Source: Planctomycetota bacterium
GTDB taxonomy: Bacteria > Planctomycetota > UBA1135 > GCA-002686595
NCBI GenBank assembly: GCA_002683825.1
Contig: NYUD01000016.1
Span: forward strand, 143,815 to 207,814
Direction: 5' to 3'
DNA: 64,000 nt
Part shown: one piece after another, positions 1 to 12,058 of the stretch
How positions within the stretch are numbered: the stretch's first letter is position 1
Layout: each line of letters opens with the position of its first letter
Translations under genes and position numbers: made by a program
The notes under the pieces: model-generated
The model's input: only the letters and a program-made list of their open reading frames with translations
What the model was told of the DNA's origin: nothing
Database searches by the model: none

Positions 1-1206
<1,206 letters not shown>

Positions 1207-1318
1207 GCTCTTCACAGCGCCGCAGCGTAGCGTCTCGGAGGCTCGGCCGAGAGGAGTTAGGCGTCGGGAATCGTGGGGAACCCGACCGCCCCCAGTTGCG
1301 GACGCGTAGCATGGCCCC

Positions 1319-2731
1319 ATGAAACTCGCTGTCCTCTTGCTCCTCGCCCTCGGTGCGTACGCCTCGACTTCGAACGGATCGGCCGCGGCCCAGGCAGGCG
1401 CCCGGCCCCACGAGCCCCAGGCGGGGGCTGCGGGCGTCGGTGATCCCTACTATCCCGAGCTCGGCAACGGGGGCTACGACGTCTCCCATTACGACCTCGA
1501 TCTGGAGGTGGACATGGCCAGCGGTTGGCTGACGGGCGAGGCGACCCTCCAGGCCGTCGCGCTGCAGGACCTCTCCAGCTTCAACCTGGACCTGTACGGC
1601 CTCGATGTCGATTCGATCGATGTCGATGGAACGGAGGTGGATTTCGACCACGACGTGCACGAAGTGACCGTGGACCTCGAGGACCATCTCCACTCAGGTG
1701 CACCGTTCCAGGTGGTCGTGCGATACGAAGGCGTCCCCGAGCTGGTGCCGGAACCGGCCATGAGCGTGCTGCCGGGAGTCGGCTGGATCCACGCCCAGAG
1801 TGGCGTGTATGTGCTCAGCGAATGCAGCGGCGCCGCTTCGTGGTTTCCGTGCAACGATCACCCGCGCGACAAGGCGACCTTTTCCTTCACCGTCAAGGTC
1901 AAGAAACCCTTCGTCGTCGCGAGCAACGGCCTTCCTGTCGGCGAGACGGATCACGGCGACAGCCGGACCTTTCGCTTCGAGGCTTCCGATCCGATGGCGA
2001 CCTATCTGGCCACCGTCAACATCGCCGAATTCAAGACCACCGAACTCGACGGGCCCGCGGGGATCGCGATGACGCTCTACCACCCGACCGACGCGACGCC
2101 GCAGGAACTCAAGGCCTTCGAACGGCAGGGGGAGATGATCGAGTACTTCTCGATGCTCTTCGGTCCCTATCCCTTCGAGGCCTGCGGGGGAGTCATCTCC
2201 TACGAAAATCTGCCCGGCGCCCTCGAGACCCAAACACTACCGGTCTACGGACGGGGCATGCCGGAGGTCGTCGTGGCCCACGAGGTGGCTCACCAGTGGT
2301 TCGGCAACTGCGTCAGCCCGGGGCGCTGGCAGGACATGTGGCTGAACGAGGGCTTTGCGAGCTACGCCGAATGGCTGTGGCTGGAGAAAAACTCCGGGGC
2401 ACTCGCACTCGATAACCGAGCCCGTCGAACCTACGCAGGGCTGCGCCGTCGCAGGGTCGGATCGACCGCCGAGCCCGGTCTCGGCGCTCTCTTCGGCGCC
2501 AACGTGTACGAGCGCGGCGCGTACGTCCTGCACCTTCTGCGTGATGAGGTCGGTGACGAAAAGTTCTTCGAGCTCCTCACGCGATGGGTCGAGACCTTCC
2601 ATGACGCCACGGCGACGACCGAGGATTTCCTGGCGCTTTCCGACAAGGTCTGCGGGGAGGGGACGAGCGAGTTTCTCACCCCACTCCTGTACGACGATAT
2701 TTTGCCCGTCGTGCCCGACTACGAGGGCTGA
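1319..2731 (+). CDS. exported M1 family metallopeptidase (aminopeptidase N-like)
   Basis: The 470-residue protein begins with a signal peptide (hydrophobic residues 4-14) and is presumably exported. It has the gluzincin zinc site HEVAH at 321-325 (H321, E322, H325) with the third ligand E344 in LNEGFASY, the M1 HExxH-x18-E spacing. The catalytic-tyrosine region [18 protein letters not shown] follows. The exopeptidase motif GxMEN is altered: the aligned stretch [10 protein letters not shown] keeps the glutamate but lacks the Met and Asn. It is shorter than full aminopeptidase N (about 870) and lacks the C-terminal helical domain. Substrate range is therefore uncertain; peptide N-terminal cleavage is the family activity. 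It converges on the DUF1501 gene, with both stop codons inside one 12-bp palindrome. Confidence 0.88.
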   Translation: MKLAVLLLLALGAYASTSNGSAAAQAGARPHEPQAGAAGVGDPYYPELGNGGYDVSHYDLDLEVDMASGWLTGEATLQAVALQDLSSFNLDLYGLDVDSIDVDGTEVDFDHDVHEVTVDLEDHLHSGAPFQVVVRYEGVPELVPEPAMSVLPGVGWIHAQSGVYVLSECSGAASWFPCNDHPRDKATFSFTVKVKKPFVVASNGLPVGETDHGDSRTFRFEASDPMATYLATVNIAEFKTTELDGPAGIAMTLYHPTDATPQELKAFERQGEMIEYFSMLFGPYPFEACGGVISYENLPGALETQTLPVYGRGMPEVVVAHEVAHQWFGNCVSPGRWQDMWLNEGFASYAEWLWLEKNSGALALDNRARRTYAGLRRRRVGSTAEPGLGALFGANVYERGAYVLHLLRDEVGDEKFFELLTRWVETFHDATATTEDFLALSDKVCGEGTSEFLTPLLYDDILPVVPDYEG

Positions 2732-2739
2732 GCGCTCAG
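2728..2739. repeat. 12-bp perfect palindrome holding two convergent stop codons
   Basis: CTGAGCGCTCAG is a perfect inverted repeat with no loop. The TGA stop of the M1 peptidase (2729-2731) and the TGA stop of the DUF1501 gene (2736-2738, minus strand) both lie inside it. It is too short and lacks a T-run, so it is not called a terminator. Confidence 0.5.
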
Positions 2740-4169
2740 GCGAGGAGTTTCTGAGCGACTTTTCCGTAGACGTCGGTCAGGCGGAAATCGCGACCCTGGG
2801 AGCGATAGGTCAGGCGCTCGTGGTCGAGTCCCAGAAGGTGCAACAGGGTCGCGTGCAGGTCGTGCACGGAGACCGGATCCTCGGTGACGGAGTAACCGAG
2901 CTCATCCGTTGCGCCCAGGGTGATGCCGGGCCGCACGCCTCCGCCCGCCAGCCACATCGTGAAGGCGTGTGGGTGATGGTCGCGACCCAGATAGGTCGAC
3001 CCGTTGCGCTCCTCGTTCATCGGTGTGCGACCGAACTCGCCCCCCCAGACGACGAGCGTGTCCTCCAGGAGTCCCAGACGCTTCAGGTCCTTGAGGAGTG
3101 CGGCGCAGGCGCGGTCGGTCTCTTCGCAGCGCTGGGGCAGGGAAGTCACGATGTCGTCGCTGGGTGAGGTGCCGTGGCTGTCCCATCCCCAGTGGTAGAG
3201 CTGAACGAAACGCACCCCGCGTTCGACCAGCCGCCGGGCCAGGAGGCAATTGTTGGCGAAGGAAGCGCTGCCGGCCTGGGCGCCGTAAAGCTCGCGCACT
3301 TCCTGCGGCTCCTTTTCGATCTCCACGAGCTCGGGCACGCTGGTTTGCATGCGGTAGGCGAGTTCGTATTGCGCGATGCGCGTCTGAATTTCCGGATCGC
3401 CGAGTTCGAGGAGGCGGGCTTCGTTCAGCGAACGCAACGCGTCGAGCACCCGTCTGCGGGAGCCCGGCTGCATGCCTTCGGGATTCGACAGAAAGAGCAC
3501 CGGGTCGCCCTGGGATTGGAAGCGCACCCCCTGATGGACGGTAGGCAGGAAACCGCTGTTCCACAAGGAGTGGCCCCCGCTCGGACCGTAGGCGCCCGAC
3601 AGCATGACGACGAAGGCGGGCAGGTCCTGGTTCTCGCTGCCCAGGCCGTAGGACAACCAGGAACCCATGCTGGGCCGTCCGACCCGTTCGAAACCCGTGT
3701 TCAAGAACAGCTGGCCGGGCGCGTGATTGAACTGGGTGGTGTGCATCGAGCGCACGATGGCGATGTCGTCGGCGACACCTGCGAGATGGGGCAAGAGCTC
3801 CGAGAGTTCTTGACCGGATTCACCGTGTTTGGCGAAGCCATAGGGTGAGGCGAGAAGTTTCGGGACGCCCTTGATGAAGGCGAAACGCTCGCCCTGGATC
3901 AGATCTTCGGGAACCGGTTCCCGGTCGTGCGCGGCGAGCGCCGGCTTGGGATCGAAGAGATCCAGCTGGGAGGGCGAGCCGGCCATGTGCAGGTAGATGA
4001 TGCGCTTGGCGCGGGGTGCGAAGTGTGGACCCGTGTGGGTCGTTCCTTGCGCCGACGCCGAATCTCCAAGGAGCGTCTGTAGGGCCAGCGAACCGAGCCC
4101 CAGGCCGCCGGATCCGAGCAGCGCACGGCGGGTCAGGGCTCTTGCGTGTTCGGGTCGGGGATGGGACAT
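2736..4169 (-). CDS. DUF1501 domain-containing protein, Tat-exported
   Basis: This 477-residue protein belongs to the DUF1501 family, distantly related to the alkaline phosphatase/sulfatase fold and greatly expanded in Planctomycetota. The N-terminus has a twin-arginine signal ([18 protein letters not shown], about residues 13-30), so export as a folded protein is likely. Recognisable blocks are [31 protein letters not shown] and [17 protein letters not shown]. The start is the ATG at 4167-4169, only 6 bp after the stop of the DUF1549/DUF1553 gene, so the two form one transcription unit. That pairing is the standard arrangement in planctomycetes, where a cytochrome-c-like partner accompanies DUF1501. 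The enzymatic function of the family is not established. Confidence 0.93.
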   Translation of the reverse strand: MSHPRPEHARALTRRALLGSGGLGLGSLALQTLLGDSASAQGTTHTGPHFAPRAKRIIYLHMAGSPSQLDLFDPKPALAAHDREPVPEDLIQGERFAFIKGVPKLLASPYGFAKHGESGQELSELLPHLAGVADDIAIVRSMHTTQFNHAPGQLFLNTGFERVGRPSMGSWLSYGLGSENQDLPAFVVMLSGAYGPSGGHSLWNSGFLPTVHQGVRFQSQGDPVLFLSNPEGMQPGSRRRVLDALRSLNEARLLELGDPEIQTRIAQYELAYRMQTSVPELVEIEKEPQEVRELYGAQAGSASFANNCLLARRLVERGVRFVQLYHWGWDSHGTSPSDDIVTSLPQRCEETDRACAALLKDLKRLGLLEDTLVVWGGEFGRTPMNEERNGSTYLGRDHHPHAFTMWLAGGGVRPGITLGATDELGYSVTEDPVSVHDLHATLLHLLGLDHERLTYRSQGRDFRLTDVYGKVAQKLLA

Positions 4170-4175
4170 TCGGGC

Positions 4176-7100
4176 CTAGCCCTTCGTGATCGTTTCGTCG
4201 AGGTTCAGGAGCGCGTTGGCCACGACCGTCCAGGCCGCGAGTTCGACGGGATCGAGATCATCGTCCCCGAACTGGAGCGGCAAGCTGGTGGGAACGGCGA
4301 GTTTGCGGGCGGCCACGGGGTCCATCTCAAAGGCCCTGAGTTCCGCTTCGAAAAGCTCGCGCAGGACGCGCCGTTCCGGATCGGTGGGGCGTCGAGAGGT
4401 GCAGGTGCGGAAGCCGAAATCGATGCGTTCCTCCACGCTGGTTCCACCTTCGCGGACGAGGCGACGCGCAAGTGCGACGGCGCATTCGACAAAGCACGGA
4501 TCGTTGAGCAACGCGAGCGCCTGCAGGGGCGTGTTGCTGCGCGCGCGGCGCGTACAGGAAAGCTCGCGGCTGGTCGCATCGAAGATCAGGAAGGTCGGGT
4601 ACGGCGCCGTGCGACGCCAGAACGTGTACAGACCTCGGCGCCAGCGGTCACGGCCCGTGGCCGTCTCCCAGCGGTCGCCGCTGTAGGTCATCGTCCAGGT
4701 TCCCTGGGGCTGGGGCGGGAAGACGCTGGGGCCTCCGACCGAGCGATCCAGAAGTCCGCTGAGCGCCAGGGCGATGTCCCGCACGCCCTCCGCATCGACC
4801 CGATGGCGCGGACCGCGGGAAAGGAATCGATTGGAGGGATCGCGCTCGGAGTGTTCGGGCGCCATGCGTGCGCTCTGTCGGTAGGTGTGCGAGCTCAGGA
4901 TCGTTCTGTGGAGCTCCTTCACGCTCCAATCGACGTCCTTGAAGTGCAGCGCCAGCCAATCCAGCAGTTCGGGGTGCGTGGGAGGATCTCCCTGGCGGCC
5001 GAAGTCTGCGCTGGTGGCGACGAGGCCGGTTCCGAAGAGCCTCTCCCACAGACGATTGACGAAGACCCGAGCGGTCAGGGGGTGGGCGTCGTCGACCAAC
5101 CAGCGTGCGAGATCCAGTCGGTCCGGCCTCGCCGCCCTGGGGTGAAGGGGCGGAAGGACGAGCGGCACCGTGGGTTGGACCTCCTCGCGCAGGTCCAGGA
5201 AGCTGCCCCGCGCCTGAAGGTGGGTCGCCCGGGGCTCTTTCAGTTCTCGCAGCACGAGGGCCTCGGGGTAGGCGAGCTCCTTTTCGACTTGCGCCAGGCG
5301 TCGGCGGGTCGCTTCGAGTTCCGGTGCTCGCCCCAGATACCAGCCATGCAGCTCTCGGTTCTCCTCCTCATTGCGTGGGCGTCCCAGCATGGCCGTGAGC
5401 CCGGGGGGAGGAACCGGATCGAGGTCCGGCGGGCCGGCGTTCAGGAGGCCGATCCGGAAGCGACCGATCAGGTGGGCCCCGCCGTAGCTCTGGACCAGGG
5501 TGAGTTCGAATTCGTCCGTCCCGCTCGACACGAGCGGAGCTGCGAGTTCGACGACCAGGACGTGGGCTTCCCCCTCGCCGCCGGCGATCGCCCAACCGCT
5601 CAGCGGGTCTCCATCGACGGTGTCGCCCGGCCGCCAGGGCCTATCCGGTTGGTGGAAGTCCGCGCGCGCGCTGCGGAGCTCGATCGTCTCTTCACCGCGA
5701 CTGAGCGCCAGGGTGTTCAGGACGAAGTTCCGGTGCGCGGCCCGACCGGGACCCGTTTCGGGCAGGCTCTCATCGCACAGCACTTCCAGGCGCAGCCCGT
5801 TCCAGGTGCCGGCTTCGGCGCGGAAGAGGACGCGGTAGGTGTCCGTGTCGGGCGGCTCGCCCAGGGCCAGAACCGAATCGTCGTTCAGGACCGCCAGTCT
5901 CGAAGTCTCGCCAAAGACCCGCTGCGGGCGAACGGTGCGCCAGGCGTTCAGGCTGGCGCTCCAGGCCTGCTCCCAGGTGAGAAGGGATTTTTCGAGTTCG
6001 GGTGAGAGGGTCGACAGCTCCTCTTCGAGTCGGGCTTTTTCCGCCTTGAGGTCGTTCGCTTCCGCGAGCTGCGCCGGCGTCGGTGCCGGGATCGTCGGCT
6101 CGTCCGAGTTGCCGTCGTCGTCGGTCGAGTTGAAGAAGGCGTAGAAGGAGTAGTAGTCGCGCTGGGAGAAGGGGTCGTACTTGTGCTCGTGACACTGGGC
6201 GCACTCCAGGGTGATGCCCATCCACGTCGATGCGGTCGTGTGCACGCGATCCTTCACCGCCGCGACGCGAAACTCTTCCGGATCGGCGCCGCCCTCTCGG
6301 TTGACCATGGTGTTGCGGTGGAAACCGGTTGCGATCTGCTGTTCGAGCGTCGCATCGGGCAGTAGATCTCCCGCCAGCTGCTCGATCGTGAAGGTGTCGA
6401 ACGGCTTGTCCTCGGCGAAGGCGTCGATCACCCAGTCCCGATAGCGCCACATCGTGCGCCGATCGTCCTTTTCGTAACCCTGGCTGTCGGCGTAGCGCGC
6501 CAGGTCCATCCAGTGGCGAGCCTGGTGCTCGGCGTAGTGCGGCGAGTCCAGGAGTCGTTCGAGGGCGCGCTCCCACGCGCCCGGATCCGGGTCGCCTTCG
6601 AAGCGCTCGAGTTCGGAAAGCGACGGCGGCAATCCGGTCAGATCGAGGCTGGCACGTCGCAAGAGCGTCGCCCGGTCGGCGAGCGGTGAGGGAGAGAGAT
6701 CCGGTTCGCAAAGGCGCGCTCGAATGAAGCGGTCGATCGCGCTCCCTTCCCCTTCGGGGACCGCCGGCCGCCGGGGTGCTGAATAGGCCCAGTGGGCCCG
6801 CCACGACTCCCTTTCATCGACCGCGTTGCTTTGCGGCCACAACGCGCCCGCGTCGATCCAGCGGACGAAAAGATCGATCTCCTCCGCGCTCAAGGGGTCC
6901 TCGCCTTTCGGCATGCGCTCGTCATCATCGTCCGAACGCAGGCGCAGGATCAGCTCGCTGGCGTCCGCGTCACCCGCAACGATGACCCCGGTTGTACCGG
7001 ACGTGCTGGTGGCGAGCGCCGCCGTGCGGAGGTCGAGGCGCAACCCCGCGCGTCGCTTGGTCTCCCCGTGACAGCCATAGCAGTGCCGGGCGAGAAGCGG

Positions 7101-7181
7101 CTGGATGTCCCGGGTAAAGTCCGGCTTCTCCGTGGGCGTGATCGCCAGGGACAAGAGCGCAGTGGTGGTGAGGCACAGCAT
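4176..7181 (-). CDS. PSCyt1/DUF1549/DUF1553 planctomycete cytochrome C-type protein
   Basis: A 1001-residue exported protein with a signal peptide (about residues 1-15), then a planctomycete cytochrome C domain with a single c-type haem motif, CYGCH at about 34-38. DUF1549 follows (blocks such as [40 protein letters not shown]). A middle insertion holds the coiled region [20 protein letters not shown] and a beta-rich galactose-binding-like segment. DUF1553 is at the C-terminus ([30 protein letters not shown] block). It is the first gene of a two-gene unit with DUF1501. The family is typical of Planctomycetota and is thought to act in the cell envelope, possibly in degradation of complex substrates, but no reaction is proven. 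Confidence 0.93.
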   Translation of the reverse strand: MLCLTTTALLSLAITPTEKPDFTRDIQPLLARHCYGCHGETKRRAGLRLDLRTAALATSTSGTTGVIVAGDADASELILRLRSDDDDERMPKGEDPLSAEEIDLFVRWIDAGALWPQSNAVDERESWRAHWAYSAPRRPAVPEGEGSAIDRFIRARLCEPDLSPSPLADRATLLRRASLDLTGLPPSLSELERFEGDPDPGAWERALERLLDSPHYAEHQARHWMDLARYADSQGYEKDDRRTMWRYRDWVIDAFAEDKPFDTFTIEQLAGDLLPDATLEQQIATGFHRNTMVNREGGADPEEFRVAAVKDRVHTTASTWMGITLECAQCHEHKYDPFSQRDYYSFYAFFNSTDDDGNSDEPTIPAPTPAQLAEANDLKAEKARLEEELSTLSPELEKSLLTWEQAWSASLNAWRTVRPQRVFGETSRLAVLNDDSVLALGEPPDTDTYRVLFRAEAGTWNGLRLEVLCDESLPETGPGRAAHRNFVLNTLALSRGEETIELRSARADFHQPDRPWRPGDTVDGDPLSGWAIAGGEGEAHVLVVELAAPLVSSGTDEFELTLVQSYGGAHLIGRFRIGLLNAGPPDLDPVPPPGLTAMLGRPRNEEENRELHGWYLGRAPELEATRRRLAQVEKELAYPEALVLRELKEPRATHLQARGSFLDLREEVQPTVPLVLPPLHPRAARPDRLDLARWLVDDAHPLTARVFVNRLWERLFGTGLVATSADFGRQGDPPTHPELLDWLALHFKDVDWSVKELHRTILSSHTYRQSARMAPEHSERDPSNRFLSRGPRHRVDAEGVRDIALALSGLLDRSVGGPSVFPPQPQGTWTMTYSGDRWETATGRDRWRRGLYTFWRRTAPYPTFLIFDATSRELSCTRRARSNTPLQALALLNDPCFVECAVALARRLVREGGTSVEERIDFGFRTCTSRRPTDPERRVLRELFEAELRAFEMDPVAARKLAVPTSLPLQFGDDDLDPVELAAWTVVANALLNLDETITKG

Positions 7182-7536
7182 TCGGTGCCGCCTATCCTAG
7201 CGTGATGATGGGAGTCGGGCTGTACGGAAGCAGGCACGGTGATGGGTGGGTGGTGTCAGGACAATTTCCACCCCATTTCAGTGGGTGGTTTGCGGGCCGG
7301 GTGTTTCCCGACTTCGGTCATGGTGGTGATCGCGCGCTTTTTCCAGCGGAAAGGTGGCCTGGATCGTGCGTCCCGTCGAAAGGGCAGGGCCGTCCCCGCC
7401 CGGATCGAGGAGGCGCAGGGAGAGGTGCTCGGGCGTTGCAAAGCTCCGCCGTTCGGGACTCGTGGATCTGCGAGCGGTCTTTCGTCCGGAGGGGGGGTGC
7501 ACGGAGGGCGCCCGGAAGCGTAGGGTGTCGCGCCGA
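7182..7536. other. 355-bp intergenic region between divergent genes
   Basis: This stretch separates the DUF1549/1553 gene (minus) from malate dehydrogenase (plus), so both promoters should be here. No open frame in it looks like a protein. The part around 7240-7285 holds G-rich direct repeats, the motif GGTGTCAGG (7252-7260) and the inverted pair CCACCC / GGGTGG. A related GTGTCAGG motif occurs on the minus strand at 61616-61624. I could not pick a convincing -35/-10 pair. Confidence 0.5.
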
Positions 7537-8490
7537 GTGTCCCCCATCCCGCAAAGAAAGATCACCGTCGTCGGCGCCGGCTATGTCGGCATGAGCGTCG
7601 CGCAGAAGTGCGCCGAAAAAAATCTGGCCGCGGAGATCTGTCTGACCGATGTGCTGGAGGGTCGAGCCGAGGGGATCGCCCTCGATCTGAACCAGGCCGC
7701 GGCCATCGAGGGCTACACCTCCCGAGTGGTTGGAACTTGCGAGCCCGGTCCCACGGAACGATCGGATCTCTTCATCGTGACGGCGGGACGGCCGCGCAAG
7801 CCCGGAATGAGCCGCTCCGATCTCCTGGAGGTCAACGGACGTATCGTTGTCGAAGTGGCCGACGTGATTCGCGAACGATCGCCCGATGCCATCGTCATCG
7901 TGGTGACCAATCCGCTCGATCCGATGACCGGACTGATGCGTGCACGCACGGGTTTTCCCGCGCGCCGGGTCTGCGGCATGGCCGGCCTGCTGGATGCCTC
8001 CCGTTTCTCGTGGTTCATCGCCGAAGCCCTCCGGACCTCCGTCAAGGACGTCGATGCGATGGTGCTGGGGGCCCACGGCGATTCGATGGTTCCGCTGCCG
8101 AATGCCTGTACGGTCAACGGAATCGCTCTGGGCGAGCTGTTGGATCGCCCGACGATCGCGGCGCTTTCGGATCGCACACGTCACGGTGGGGCGGAAATCG
8201 TCGGGCTCCTGAAGACCGGCAGCGCCTTCTATGCGCCCGCTTCCTCTGCCGTGGCGATGGCCGCGTCGATCTTGAACGACGAACGACGCCTCTTGCCGTG
8301 CTCCTGTCTCCTGAACGGACAGTTCGGTGTCGAGGGGATCTACACCGGCGTCCCCGCAATTCTCGGCAAGATGGGTGTCGAGCGGATCGTCGAGCTACCG
8401 CTCGACACCGAGGCGCGCATACAGATGCAAAAGACGGTGGGTGAGATTCAGAAGGATATGGAGGCCCTGCGCGATTCGGGGCTTTCGTGA
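7537..8490 (+). CDS. mdh: malate dehydrogenase (NAD-dependent, LDH-like type)
   Basis: The 317-residue protein interconverts malate and oxaloacetate with NAD in the TCA cycle. The dinucleotide-binding loop GAGYVGMS opens the Rossmann fold. The active-site loop reads GRPRKPGMSRSDLL, whose first arginines are the MDH-type substrate selector (lactate dehydrogenase has Gln there). NPLDPMTG and the catalytic histidine segment GAHGDSMVPL follow. The frame is open further upstream, but homology begins at KITVVGAG. I chose GTG at 7537; GTG at 7525 is possible, and neither has a strong Shine-Dalgarno. It lies 32 bp before fumC, the next TCA step in reverse, so a shared transcript is likely. Confidence 0.92.
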   Translation: MSPIPQRKITVVGAGYVGMSVAQKCAEKNLAAEICLTDVLEGRAEGIALDLNQAAAIEGYTSRVVGTCEPGPTERSDLFIVTAGRPRKPGMSRSDLLEVNGRIVVEVADVIRERSPDAIVIVVTNPLDPMTGLMRARTGFPARRVCGMAGLLDASRFSWFIAEALRTSVKDVDAMVLGAHGDSMVPLPNACTVNGIALGELLDRPTIAALSDRTRHGGAEIVGLLKTGSAFYAPASSAVAMAASILNDERRLLPCSCLLNGQFGVEGIYTGVPAILGKMGVERIVELPLDTEARIQMQKTVGEIQKDMEALRDSGLS

Positions 8491-8522
8491 AACCAAGCGT
8501 TCCCCAGAAGGACTAGAGCGAG

Positions 8523-9926
<1,404 letters not shown>

Positions 9927-9960
9927 GACATCGCCTTTTTCAGCATTCCACCGGACGACG

Positions 9961-10824
9961 ATGAAGAACTTCACCCAGGGGTTGATCCCTCTCGCCTTCA
10001 CCCTTGCCCTGGCCGGTGCTCTCGTGTTCGGCGATGCCGAACGCCGGGACGAACTCACGGCCGAGCGGGTCGCAGGCCAGGTCTCGTGCGTGACTTCTTC
10101 CTTCGGAGGCACCATCGGCGTGTCGGTGGGGGACGACGGCGTCCTGATGATCGACTCGCTCTTCGAACGCCACGCCGGTGCCGTCGATGCGGTCCTGGCC
10201 ACCCTGAGCGACGACCGGCCTACTTTTCTGATCAACACACACACCCACGGCGACCACGTCGGCGGCAATGCCCACTTTCAGAAGGAAAGTACGGTCGTGG
10301 CGCACGAAAACGTGCGCCTGAGGATGAAGGCCGAGGGGGTGGCGGGTCTGCCGACGATGACCTACGGGGAAGGACTGTCGCTCTACTTCAACGGTGAGGA
10401 GATTCGACTCTTTCACGTCGAGAATGCCCACACCGACGGCGACACGATCGTCTGGTTCCGCGATTCGAACGTCTTCCATATGGGGGATTGCTACTTCCAG
10501 CTGGGCTACCCCTTCATCGACGTCGCTCGAGGTGGCAACGTCAAGGGGGTGATCGCCGCGGCCCGTCACGTGCTCGACGTCGCACCCGAGGACGCCCGCT
10601 TCATTCCCGGCCACGGCGCCGTCACCGGGCGCAAGGGGCTCGAGGAGTACGTCGAGATGCTGGAGACGCTCACCGAGCGCGTTCAGGAGCACCTGGACCA
10701 GGGCGACGACGTCGCGGCGATGGTGAAGCTCGGCATCACCGAGGATTTCGATGGGCGCTGGGCCGGGTTCGTATCGCCCGAGCGCTTCGTCGGAAGTGTC
10801 GTTGCGAGCTTGAAGGCTCGCTAG
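9961..10824 (+). CDS. exported MBL-fold metallo-hydrolase
   Basis: A 287-residue metallo-beta-lactamase-fold protein with a hydrophobic signal segment at about residues 8-24. The metal motif HTHGDH occupies 94-99 (H94, H96, D98, H99). Further ligands are probably the His of NAHTDGD (about 160), the Asp of HMGD (about 177) and the His of IPGHG (about 219), the full binuclear set. It resembles the periplasmic group near subclass B beta-lactamases and quinoprotein-associated metallohydrolases, but no substrate can be read from sequence. It follows fumC by 34 bp and is convergent with the beta-barrel gene, 9 bp away. Confidence 0.85.
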   Translation: MKNFTQGLIPLAFTLALAGALVFGDAERRDELTAERVAGQVSCVTSSFGGTIGVSVGDDGVLMIDSLFERHAGAVDAVLATLSDDRPTFLINTHTHGDHVGGNAHFQKESTVVAHENVRLRMKAEGVAGLPTMTYGEGLSLYFNGEEIRLFHVENAHTDGDTIVWFRDSNVFHMGDCYFQLGYPFIDVARGGNVKGVIAAARHVLDVAPEDARFIPGHGAVTGRKGLEEYVEMLETLTERVQEHLDQGDDVAAMVKLGITEDFDGRWAGFVSPERFVGSVVASLKAR

Positions 10825-10833
10825 GCGCGATTC

Positions 10834-11493
10834 TCAGAACCCCCAGTGCAACACGACTTCGATGATGTGCTCCTTGAAGTCCAGGCCGAAGATCTCGCTG
10901 CTATTGGTATCAATCTCCACGGTGTCCATCTGGAAGTAGCGGTAACCCAAGCCCACGTCGTAGCCGCTGCCCAACGCGTACTTGAAGCCCGTTCGGAATT
11001 GAGCGGAGATCACGCTTTCGTCTAGAAGCGTGTTGTTGACTGCATCGAGTCCGTCGATGCTGATCCGTGACGTGTAGCCGACGCCGCCGGCCAGGTAGAC
11101 GGAGAACTGCGGCGCCAGGTAGAAGTCGCCCACGGCACTGAGCATGAACGTCAGGTTCTCCACCCTGTCGCTGCCCAGATCCAACGTATCGACGGTCTGG
11201 TTGCTGAATTCGAAGCTGTTGAAGAGGATCTCGCCGTGCACACCGCCTCGAAACCCCGTCGTCTGGATGAGGTATTTCCCCAGGCCCAAGTTGACGCTAT
11301 ATCCCGGGTCGTAGGAGAGGGAGTCGGTATCGCCGGACATAGGTCCCTCGGTATCAGCGGTGCTGACCAATCCTGCACCGAAGGTCGCAAACCACGATGC
11401 GCGGTCGGTTGCGAACCACGAACTGTCGTCTTGGGCGGCGATGCCGGAGCCGAGGACAGACAGGACAGCCAGAGTACGAAAAGCGCGGCTCAT
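10834..11493 (-). CDS. outer membrane beta-barrel protein (OmpW/OmpA-barrel-like)
   Basis: A 219-residue protein with a signal peptide (SRAFRTLAVLSVLGSGIAAQ, cleaved after AQ or nearby), followed by alternating-hydrophobicity strands rich in aromatic residues. It ends in HWGF; a C-terminal phenylalanine is the usual sorting signal of outer-membrane barrels. Strands such as YSVNLGLGKYL, FSVYLAGGVGYTSR and YDVGLGYRYFQMD suggest an eight-stranded barrel. The open frame extends upstream, but the signal peptide fixes the start at ATG 11491-11493. Ligand or pore function is unknown. Confidence 0.75.
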   Translation of the reverse strand: MSRAFRTLAVLSVLGSGIAAQDDSSWFATDRASWFATFGAGLVSTADTEGPMSGDTDSLSYDPGYSVNLGLGKYLIQTTGFRGGVHGEILFNSFEFSNQTVDTLDLGSDRVENLTFMLSAVGDFYLAPQFSVYLAGGVGYTSRISIDGLDAVNNTLLDESVISAQFRTGFKYALGSGYDVGLGYRYFQMDTVEIDTNSSEIFGLDFKEHIIEVVLHWGF

Positions 11494-11740
11494 GGATTCA
11501 ATGGAGGGTGGCGGGAGAGGAGCGGAGACGGCCTCGAGGGTCCGGGGCCCCCAAAAAGGGGCGTGGATTGTAGGTCGTATTGATTTTTGAGCAACCTCCG
11601 TGCGAGAATGCCTGAGGTCTCTCAGACCCATACCGCAGTTTTCCTGTCCGGACACAACCCGGCTCCGCTAAACTCCCCGGCCACCGGCCCGGAGGGGTCT
11701 CGCGTGGCGTCTCGGTCGGCCCCAGGCGGGTCCGCAATTC

Positions 11741-11866
11741 ATGAAGGTCAAGATTCGCAACAGTTCCCGAAAGCGCGCCCGCTCGACCGGGTTCCGTACC
11801 CGTCAGAAGACCGCCGCCGGACGCAAGGTCAATCGGCGCCAGAGAAAGCGCCACGGGGCCATTTAG
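11741..11866 (+). CDS. rpmH: 50S ribosomal protein L34
   Basis: A 41-residue, extremely basic reading frame from ATG 11741 to TAG 11864-11866. It begins MKVKIRNSSRKRARSTGFRT and continues RQKTAAGRKVNRRQRKR. The L34 core is the 'GF-x-R-x-x-x-K-x-x-x-GRK-V-x-x-R-R' arrangement and is fully kept. The N-terminus MKVKIRNS differs from the proteobacterial MKRTFQPS and looks like the planctomycete variant. L34 is a structural component of the large ribosomal subunit near the exit tunnel. In many bacteria rnpA follows directly; here I see no RnpA-like frame downstream. The 247 bp before it (11494-11740) hold no other gene. Confidence 0.85.
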   Translation: MKVKIRNSSRKRARSTGFRTRQKTAAGRKVNRRQRKRHGAI

Positions 11867-12058
11867 GGACTCGGACTCGGGGAAGTCGTTCCTGCATCGC
11901 GCCCGTTGTCGGATGAGGGCGCGGTGGTGGAGCGGTTCGGACGTCCTTCGGATCAGCGGCGACGGCTTCCGCGACCACCTCGCGTTCGGGCTCGCCGCCA
12001 TCGGCCGGCTCCTCGGTCCACGCGAAGTGGCCGTCGACGGAGTGAGCGGCCCGGGACC

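Noticed and set aside
4146..6005. 619-codon open frame on the plus strand
   Set aside because: It lies antisense to the DUF1549/1553 gene, has no family motif and reflects GC-rich codon bias.
11867..12058. rnpA gene or RNA gene after rpmH
   Set aside because: No frame has the RnpA core (RNRxKR-type motif), and there is no tRNA-like T-loop or obvious RNA fold.
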